NCBI RefSeq assembly: GCF_030345715.1
Contig: NZ_JAUASX010000005.1
Coordinates: 62,001-126,000 of the forward strand
Reading direction: 5' to 3'
From: Solimonas sp. SE-A11
GTDB lineage: Bacteria > Pseudomonadota > Gammaproteobacteria > Nevskiales > Nevskiaceae
DNA length: 64,000 nt
Made by a program: the position numbers and the translations under genes
Shown: one piece after another, positions 58,557-64,000 of the stretch
Layout: each line of letters starts with the position of its first letter
Numbering within the stretch: position 1 is the stretch's first letter
Notes under the pieces: generated by a model
The model's database searches: none
What the model was told of the DNA's origin: nothing
The model's input: the letters and a program-made list of their open reading frames with translations, nothing else

Positions 58557-60833
58557 ATGTTATCCGAAGAACTTCAGAAGGCACTGGACGCTGCATTCGT
58601 CGCCGCCCGCATGGAAGGCCACGAACTGCTGACGGTCGAGCACCTGCTGCTGGCACTGCTGTCGGACGCCAATGTCTCCGAGGCACTGATCGCCGCCGGT
58701 GGCGATATGGACCGGCTCGAGCAGTCCCTGCGTGACTATTTGAAGACGCACGTGCAGGCGGTCAAGGACAACGACAAGCACGAGGTACAGCCGACGCTGT
58801 CCTTCCAGCGGGTGCTGCAGCGCGCCATCTACCACGTCCAGGCGGCCGGCAAGAAGCAGGTCAGCACGCTCAACGTGCTGGTGGCGATCTTCGCCGAGAA
58901 GGACACCCAGGCCGTGTTCCTGCTCAACGAGCAGGGTGTGACGCGCCTGGACGTCGTCAACTTCATCTCCCACGGCATCAGCAAGAACGGCAACATGCCG
59001 GAGAAGTCGCAGCAGGATTCCGAGGAGCGCGAGGATGTGCCGGAGAAGCCCAGCGGCAAGTCGGCACTGGAGCAGTACGCCACCAACCTCAACGAGCGCT
59101 CCGCGCGCGGCCAGATCGACCCCCTGATCGGCCGCGAGCACGAGATCGAGCGCGTCATGCAGACCCTGTGCCGCCGGCGCAAGAACAACCCGCTGCTGGT
59201 CGGCGAGGCTGGCGTGGGCAAGACCGCGATCGCCGAAGGCCTGGCCTGGCTGGTGGTCGAGGGCAAGGTGCCCGACCTGCTGAAGAATGCGGTGATCTTC
59301 AGCCTGGACATGGGTTCCCTGATCGCCGGCACGAAGTATCGCGGTGATTTCGAGAAGCGCTTCAAGGCGGTGATGCAGGAACTGCAGCAGCGCCCGGGTG
59401 CCATCGTCTTCATCGACGAGATACACATGATCATCGGCGCCGGCGCCGCCAGCGGCGGCGTCATGGACGCCTCCAACCTGCTCAAGCCGCTGCTGGCTTC
59501 GGGTGACCTGCGCTGCATCGGTTCCACCACCTACCAGGAATACCGCGGCATCTTCGAGAAGGATCGCGCCCTGGCGCGCCGCTTTCAGAAGGTCGACGTG
59601 ACCGAGCCCACCGTGGAGGACAGCGTCAAGATCCTGGAGGGGCTGCGCAGCCGCTTCGAGGAGCACCACAACGTGCAGTTCACCCGCGGGGCCATCCGCT
59701 CCGCGGTGGAGCTGTCGGCCCGCCACATCACCGACCGGCACCTGCCGGACAAGGCCATCGACGTCATCGACGAGGCCGCCGCGCGCCTGCGCCTGCTGCC
59801 GGATTCCCGCCGCCGCAAGACCGTGCAGGTCCGCGACATCGAAGAGACCGTCGCCAAGATCGCACGCATTCCGCCCAAGAGTGTGTCATCCAACGACCGC
59901 GACAAGCTCGCTACGCTGGAGCGCGACCTCAAGCTGGTGATCTTCGGCCAGGACGTTGCCATCGAGCAGCTGTCGGCATCGATCAAGCTGGCCCGGTCGG
60001 GCCTGGGCAACCCGGACAAGCCGATCGGCAACTTCCTGCTGGCCGGCCCCACCGGCGTCGGCAAGACCGAGGTCACCAAGCAGCTTGCGCAGCTGCTGGG
60101 CGTGGAACTGATCCGCTTCGACATGTCCGAATACATGGAGCGGCACACGGTCTCGCGCCTGATCGGCGCGCCGCCGGGCTACGTCGGCTTCGACCAGGGT
60201 GGCCTGCTGACCGAGGCGGTGATCAAGCACCCGCACGCCGTCGTGCTGCTGGACGAGATCGAGAAGGCCCATCCGGACGTGTTCAACCTGCTGCTGCAGG
60301 TCATGGACCACGGCTCGCTCACCGACAACAACGGCCGCAAGGCAGACTTCCGCAACATCATCCTGGTGATGACCACCAACGCCGGTGCCGAGGAATCGTC
60401 GCGTCGTTCGATGGGCCTGATCGAGCAGACCCATGTCACCGACGCGCTGGAAGTGATCCGCAAGATGTTCACGCCGGAGTTCCGCAACCGCCTCGATGCG
60501 ATCGTGGCCTTTGCTCCGCTGGGCCGGGTGCAGATCGTGCGCGTGGTGGACAAGTTCCTGATGCAGCTGGAAGAGCAGCTCTCCGCCAAGGGTGTTCACC
60601 TGGACGTGGACGAGGACGCCAAGCAGTGGATCGCCGAGCGTGGCTACGACGTCCGGATGGGCGCCCGCCCCATGGCGCGCGTGATCCAGGAAAGCCTCAA
60701 GCGGCCGCTGGCGGAGGAGTTGCTGTTCGGCAAGCTCGCCAATGGCGGTAGCGTGAACGTCTCGGTCAAGGACGGGCAGCTGGAATTCGAGTTGGAGGCG
60801 CGCGAGCGTCCTGCAGCGCTGGAGCCGGTCTGA
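58557..60833 (+). CDS. clpA: ATP-dependent Clp protease ATP-binding subunit ClpA
   Basis: This 758-residue AAA+ unfoldase has an N-terminal Clp_N double repeat, D1 with Walker A VGEAGVGKTA and Walker B IVFIDEIHMIIG, and D2 with Walker A AGPTGVGKTE and Walker B VVLLDEIEKAHPDV. The ClpP-contacting loop is MGLIEQ. Length and domains are typical of ClpA rather than ClpB (no middle coiled coil). It partners with ClpS and an external ClpP, and is followed by a strong terminator. Confidence 0.97.
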   Translation: MLSEELQKALDAAFVAARMEGHELLTVEHLLLALLSDANVSEALIAAGGDMDRLEQSLRDYLKTHVQAVKDNDKHEVQPTLSFQRVLQRAIYHVQAAGKKQVSTLNVLVAIFAEKDTQAVFLLNEQGVTRLDVVNFISHGISKNGNMPEKSQQDSEEREDVPEKPSGKSALEQYATNLNERSARGQIDPLIGREHEIERVMQTLCRRRKNNPLLVGEAGVGKTAIAEGLAWLVVEGKVPDLLKNAVIFSLDMGSLIAGTKYRGDFEKRFKAVMQELQQRPGAIVFIDEIHMIIGAGAASGGVMDASNLLKPLLASGDLRCIGSTTYQEYRGIFEKDRALARRFQKVDVTEPTVEDSVKILEGLRSRFEEHHNVQFTRGAIRSAVELSARHITDRHLPDKAIDVIDEAAARLRLLPDSRRRKTVQVRDIEETVAKIARIPPKSVSSNDRDKLATLERDLKLVIFGQDVAIEQLSASIKLARSGLGNPDKPIGNFLLAGPTGVGKTEVTKQLAQLLGVELIRFDMSEYMERHTVSRLIGAPPGYVGFDQGGLLTEAVIKHPHAVVLLDEIEKAHPDVFNLLLQVMDHGSLTDNNGRKADFRNIILVMTTNAGAEESSRRSMGLIEQTHVTDALEVIRKMFTPEFRNRLDAIVAFAPLGRVQIVRVVDKFLMQLEEQLSAKGVHLDVDEDAKQWIAERGYDVRMGARPMARVIQESLKRPLAEELLFGKLANGGSVNVSVKDGQLEFELEARERPAALEPV

Positions 60834-60853
60834 GCCGCGGATGTCGGTAAAAG

Positions 60854-60881
60854 CAAAAAGCCCGCGAAAGCGGGCTTTTTG
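60854..60881 (+). terminator. Rho-independent terminator of clpA
   Basis: A perfect 12-bp stem (CAAAAAGCCCGC / GCGGGCTTTTTG) with a GAAA tetraloop and T5 tract lies 20 bases after the stop. Confidence 0.9.
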
Positions 60882-60891
60882 TTGATGCCAC

Positions 60892-60920
60892 AAGCAAAGC
60901 CCGCTGAGCGGGCCTTGGGG
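60892..60920 (-). terminator. Probable terminator of infA
   Basis: A GCCCGC TGA GCGGGC stem (60899-60913) with flanking AAAG/CCTTGG lies beyond the infA stop on the minus strand, next to the clpA terminator. Confidence 0.45.
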
Positions 60921-60978
60921 CTTTGACTACGATCTGCCGACCACCATCTGCTATCCGGGAAAGCCCAGATGCAGCCGC

Positions 60979-61197
60979 TTATTTGTCGCGGAAGGTAATA
61001 CGGCCCTTGGTCAGGTCGTACGGCGTCAGCTGCACGGTGACCTTGTCGCCCGTGAGGATGCGGATGTAGTGCTTGCGCATGCGGCCGGAGATGTGGGCGG
61101 TCACGACGTGGCCGTTCTCCAGCTTTACGCGAAACGTGGTGTTCGGCAGGGTGTCGACCACCGTGCCAACCATTTCAATGTGATCTTCTTTTGACAT
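60979..61197 (-). CDS. infA: Translation initiation factor IF-1
   Basis: This 72-residue OB-fold protein starts [20 protein letters not shown] and ends [13 protein letters not shown], near identical to proteobacterial IF-1. It binds the A site of the 30S subunit during initiation. Between clpA and the bpt-aat pair is its conserved place. Confidence 0.98.
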   Translation of the reverse strand: MSKEDHIEMVGTVVDTLPNTTFRVKLENGHVVTAHISGRMRKHYIRILTGDKVTVQLTPYDLTKGRITFRDK

Positions 61198-61290
61198 GAG
61201 CGCCAGCTTTTGGGAGGCGCATTATCGGGAAGTCGCTGGCCGGCATCAACTTTTAGGGCGTTTTGGGGCAATTTTGCGCACTGCCGGGTC

Positions 61291-62007
61291 TCAGGGGCTG
61301 TCTTCGGGCAGGGGTTTCCAGCCGCCGTTCATCAGCACCTCCAGCGGGCGGAAATGACGCTTGTAGTCCATTTTCTGGCTCCCGGGCACCCAATAGCCCA
61401 GGTAGACGTGAGGCAGGTCGCGCTGGCGGGCGTCCTCGATCTGCTTTAGGACCGCGTAGGTGCCCAGGCTGCGGCGGGTTTCGTCGGGGTCGAAGAAGGT
61501 GTAGACCGCCGAGATGCCTCGTGGGGTTTCATCGACCACGGCCAGGGCCTGCAGGCGGCGCCCGGCACGGATCTCCCAGTAGCGGACCTCGCCCCAGGAG
61601 CATTCCAGGAACGTGTGGAAGGCCTCGCGGTTGTGGGCGTCCATGCCGCCGCCGGCATGTCGCGACAGCAGGTAGTCGCGGTAAAGCGCGTAGTGCTCCT
61701 CGTTGAGCCGGTGGACCACCTTCAGGCTCAGGTCGTCGTTGCGCGCCAGGCAGCGCCGCTGGTTGCGGTTGGCTTGGAAGCTGGCGGCCGGGATGCGGGC
61801 CGGGATGCAGGACATGCAGTGTTGGCAGTACGGACGATAGACATGCACCCCGCTGCGGCGGAAGCCTTGTTCCAGCAGCCAGCCATAGCGCGCCGGCGTC
61901 AGCGGGAACTCCGGATCGATGAAGGCATTGCGCGAAGAGCGCCCCGGCAGGTAGCCGCAGACGTGCTCGACGCTGAGGAACAGGCGGATGCGTTCCAGTT
62001 CGCTCAA
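61291..62007 (-). CDS. bpt: Bacterial aspartate/glutamate leucyltransferase (arginyltransferase family)
   Basis: This 238-residue N-end-rule enzyme adds Leu to proteins with N-terminal Asp or Glu. The start is a TTG giving MSELERIRLFLSVEHVCGYL, which matches the family N-terminus; an ATG at 62061 would add 18 odd residues. The N-terminal ATE segment has YCQHCMSCIPARIP with the family cysteines, and the C-terminal ATE half has AVYTFFDPDETRRSLGTYAV and YLGYWVPGSQKMDYK. It lies next to aat, infA and clpA-clpS, a complete N-degron pathway. Confidence 0.93.
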   Translation of the reverse strand: MSELERIRLFLSVEHVCGYLPGRSSRNAFIDPEFPLTPARYGWLLEQGFRRSGVHVYRPYCQHCMSCIPARIPAASFQANRNQRRCLARNDDLSLKVVHRLNEEHYALYRDYLLSRHAGGGMDAHNREAFHTFLECSWGEVRYWEIRAGRRLQALAVVDETPRGISAVYTFFDPDETRRSLGTYAVLKQIEDARQRDLPHVYLGYWVPGSQKMDYKRHFRPLEVLMNGGWKPLPEDSP

Positions 62008-62074
62008 GACACTCGTCCCGCCATGTTTGGCTCCCTGGAAGCGCCGTGACACCAGGAGCATGCCTCAAGCGGCC

Positions 62075-62830
62075 TCAAGCGGCTGCCCCCCGGCTGAGGT
62101 GCAGGGCATCGGCCGGCACATCGATATCGAAGCGCCAGCGGCCAATGCGCCCCGGCTGCTCGGCGGCGGGGCGCTGCAGGCGCAGGAATTCCTCGCGGGG
62201 CATCTCCACAGCGCCCAGGCTGGTCAGGTGCGGTGAGCTGACCTGGCAGTCGATCAGGGCGAATTCCCAGGAATGGAGTTGCCGGCACAGCCAGTACAGG
62301 GCGATCTTGGAGCCGTTGTCGGCGTGCGAGAACATCGACTCGCCGAAGAACGAGCGCCCCATCGCCACGCCGTAGAGGCCGCCGATGAGTTCGCCGTCTC
62401 GCCAGACTTCCACGGAATGGCAGTGTCCGCCGCGGTGCAGTTCCAGGTAGGCACGCTTCATGTCGGCACCCAGCCAGGTGCCGCGTGACTTGGCCCGCGC
62501 GCCGGAACAGGCCTCCACCACCTCCGGGAAGGCCAGGTCCAGGGTCACGGCGTAGTCGGCCCGCTCGACCGCCTTGCGGAAGGTGCGCGACAGCTTGATC
62601 CCCTCGGGCAGCAGGACACTACGCGGATCGGGACACCACCACAGGATCGGTTCGTCCGGGTTGTACCAGGGGAAGATGCCCTGGGCGTAGGCGCGCAGCA
62701 GGCGCACCGGCGACAGGTCGCCGCCGATCGCCAGGAGGCCATTGGGGTCGCGCATCGCCAAGTGCACCGGCGGGAAATGCTGGTGCGGGTTGCGCGGATC
62801 CAGCCAGTGCAGGCGGATGGGATTATCCAT
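62075..62830 (-). CDS. aat: Leucyl/phenylalanyl-tRNA-protein transferase
   Basis: This 251-residue enzyme attaches Leu or Phe from charged tRNA to proteins with N-terminal Arg or Lys. Start MDNPIRLHWLDPRNPHQHFP is preferred over the much longer ORF, whose extra part overlaps the next gene. Motifs include LLAIGGDLSPVRLLRAYAQG, FPWYNPDEPILWWCPDPR and GGLYGVAMGRSFFGESMFS. The ATG is three bases after the stop of the FemAB-like gene, so they are cotranscribed. Confidence 0.95.
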   Translation of the reverse strand: MDNPIRLHWLDPRNPHQHFPPVHLAMRDPNGLLAIGGDLSPVRLLRAYAQGIFPWYNPDEPILWWCPDPRSVLLPEGIKLSRTFRKAVERADYAVTLDLAFPEVVEACSGARAKSRGTWLGADMKRAYLELHRGGHCHSVEVWRDGELIGGLYGVAMGRSFFGESMFSHADNGSKIALYWLCRQLHSWEFALIDCQVSSPHLTSLGAVEMPREEFLRLQRPAAEQPGRIGRWRFDIDVPADALHLSRGAAA

Positions 62831-62832
62831 CT

Positions 62833-63963
62833 TTAGCTTGCGCCCTCCTTGTACGGAACGTGCCGCAGCAGCTCGGCATGGCGCAATTCTACAAAAGCCG
62901 TCTCGCGTTGCAGGTGGGCTGCAACCGCCTTGTGCAGCCGCTCGTCGGCGAGCACATGGGCGGAGCGGGTGATCACCGGATCGAAGCCCCGGGCCAGCTT
63001 GTGCTCGCCCTGGGTGCCGGCGTCGTAGCGCCGCAGGCCCTGGGCGATGCTGTACTCGATGCCCTGGTAGTAGCAGGCCTCGAAGTGCAGGGCGTGGTAA
63101 CGGCCGGCGCTGCCCCAATGGCGGCCGTAAAGCGTGTCGCCGCCCTGCAGCGTCATCGCCATGGCCACCAGGCGTGGGCCGTCGTAGGCCAATGCAAAAC
63201 GCAAGGGGGTGTCGGGGCTGCTCCCGCAATCCTCCAGGAAGGGCAGGCTCAGGTAAGGGGCCTGGCCGCGTTCCTCATAGGTGTTGGCGTAGAGATCGAA
63301 AACCTCCGCCCATTCGGAAGCTCGCAGCTCATGGCCGCTGCGCCACTCGAAGCGGATACCGGCTTCCGCCACCCGCCGTCGCTCCTGGCGGACCTTCTTG
63401 CGCTTGTCGCTGGACAGGCGGGCCAGGAAGTCGTCGAAACCGCCGTAGCTCCGGTTGAACCAGTGGAATTGGATGTCCTGGCGCTCCAGCATGCCGGCCT
63501 CGCGCAGGAGGGCCTGATCGGGCTCCTCGGCGAACAGGGCATGCATGGAGGGGGCCCCCAGGCCGCGGCCCAGTTCGGCCAGGTGGCTTGCCAGCGCGGC
63601 CCGGGTCTCCTCGTCCCTGGCGCCCAGGCGCGGCCCTGTCGCGGGGGTGTAGGGGATGGCGCAGAGCAGCTTGGGGTAGTAGCGGCGTCCGATGCGCTGG
63701 CTGGCTTCGGCCCAGCCGAAATCGAACACGAATTCGCCGTAGGAATGCTGTTTCAGGTAGAGCGGGACGGCCCCGGCCAGCGTGCCGTCCTCGGTCTCGG
63801 CCAGAAGGTGGCAGGGTTCCCAGCCGCTGTCGCCGCCGACGCAACCGTGGCGCTCGAGGGCGGAAAGGAAGGAGTGCCGGGTGAAGGGGTAGCCCGGCGG
63901 GAACAGGGCGTCCCAGGCGGGCGCCGGCATCTCCGCGATGCGGCCAATCTGTCTCAGCCGCAT
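62833..63963 (-). CDS. FemAB-like / GNAT-fold acyltransferase (DUF482)
   Basis: This 376-residue cytosolic protein matches the PF04339 (DUF482, FemAB-like) family: MPAPAWDALFPPGYPFTRHS, later FNRSYGGFDDFLARLSSDKR, GDTLYGRHWGSAGRYHALHF and GTQGEHKLARGFDP. FemAB-type proteins use a double GNAT fold to transfer amino acids from tRNA to peptidoglycan precursors; the role of this bacterial group is unknown. It is immediately upstream of aat, which has a related fold. It is complete, with its ATG at 63963. Confidence 0.85.
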   Translation of the reverse strand: MRLRQIGRIAEMPAPAWDALFPPGYPFTRHSFLSALERHGCVGGDSGWEPCHLLAETEDGTLAGAVPLYLKQHSYGEFVFDFGWAEASQRIGRRYYPKLLCAIPYTPATGPRLGARDEETRAALASHLAELGRGLGAPSMHALFAEEPDQALLREAGMLERQDIQFHWFNRSYGGFDDFLARLSSDKRKKVRQERRRVAEAGIRFEWRSGHELRASEWAEVFDLYANTYEERGQAPYLSLPFLEDCGSSPDTPLRFALAYDGPRLVAMAMTLQGGDTLYGRHWGSAGRYHALHFEACYYQGIEYSIAQGLRRYDAGTQGEHKLARGFDPVITRSAHVLADERLHKAVAAHLQRETAFVELRHAELLRHVPYKEGAS

Positions 63964-64000
63964 CGCGGGGGGAAGAGTTAGTGGAACGTCGGCGCGACCG

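Overview
The window is GC-rich, densely packed chromosomal DNA from a Gram-negative gammaproteobacterium. Evidence for this: lipid A and LPS genes (msbA, lpxK, kdsB), a type II secretion block, fadB-fadA, rne next to rluC, yceD-rpmF-plsX, clpS-clpA-infA-bpt-aat, and gloB-rnhA-dnaQ. The particular mix (A2M/RraB/PBP1C cluster, AlgP-like histone, DUF1329 protein, PQQ sugar dehydrogenase) would fit a Nevskiales/Solimonas-like or pseudomonad-like lineage. That placement is inference; no marker gene here settles it.

Layout. 1-3 kb: the 3' end of a DUF1329 gene, DUF2505 and DUF2970 proteins and a SURF1-like protein. 3-7.3 kb (minus): a ZIP-like/permease fusion overlapping mutS. 7.4-15.9 kb (plus): four overlapping genes (anchored unknown protein, alpha-2-macroglobulin, RraB, PBP1C). 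16-18.5 kb: lon behind a sigma-32-like promoter. 18.5-19.3 kb: an IS3 scar and gene debris. 19.3-22.1 kb: gloB divergent from methyltransferase-rnhA-dnaQ. 22.1-23.4 kb: small membrane proteins, two with apparent frameshifts. 23.4-26.7 kb: DUF445, an Abi-alpha-like protein and an ArsR-methyltransferase fusion. 26.8-31.4 kb: histone H1-like protein, then fadBA. 31.5-36.4 kb: NAD isocitrate dehydrogenase, a PQQ sugar dehydrogenase lipoprotein, MAPEG, TetR, enoyl-CoA hydratase and HIT protein. 36.5-40.3 kb: msbA-lpxK-ycaR-like-kdsB. 40.4-44.6 kb (minus): rne-ugd. 44.85-49.1 kb: rluC, HAD phosphatase, maf (minus), yceD-rpmF-plsX. 49.1-55.6 kb (minus): frameshifted TSUP permease and gspCDEF. 55.7-58 kb: CHASE2 adenylate cyclase. 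58.2-64 kb: clpS-clpA, then infA, bpt, aat and a FemAB-like transferase on the minus strand.

How the genes work together: msbA, lpxK and kdsB build and flip LPS precursors; Bpt, Aat, ClpS and ClpA form a complete bacterial N-degron pathway; A2M and PBP1C are a known periplasmic defence/repair pair; RraB and its target RNase E are both present but far apart; fadBA, the enoyl-CoA hydratase and a TetR regulator point to fatty-acid use.

No tRNA, rRNA, CRISPR array, prophage or clear defence island was seen. I found no plainly new multi-gene system. The most unusual items are a tandem-hairpin element sitting between two copies of the start of a HAD gene, a G8 tract inside the candidate fadBA promoter, a glutamine-rich tandem repeat in RNase E, and three apparent one-base losses next to G-runs that look like either decay or assembly error.
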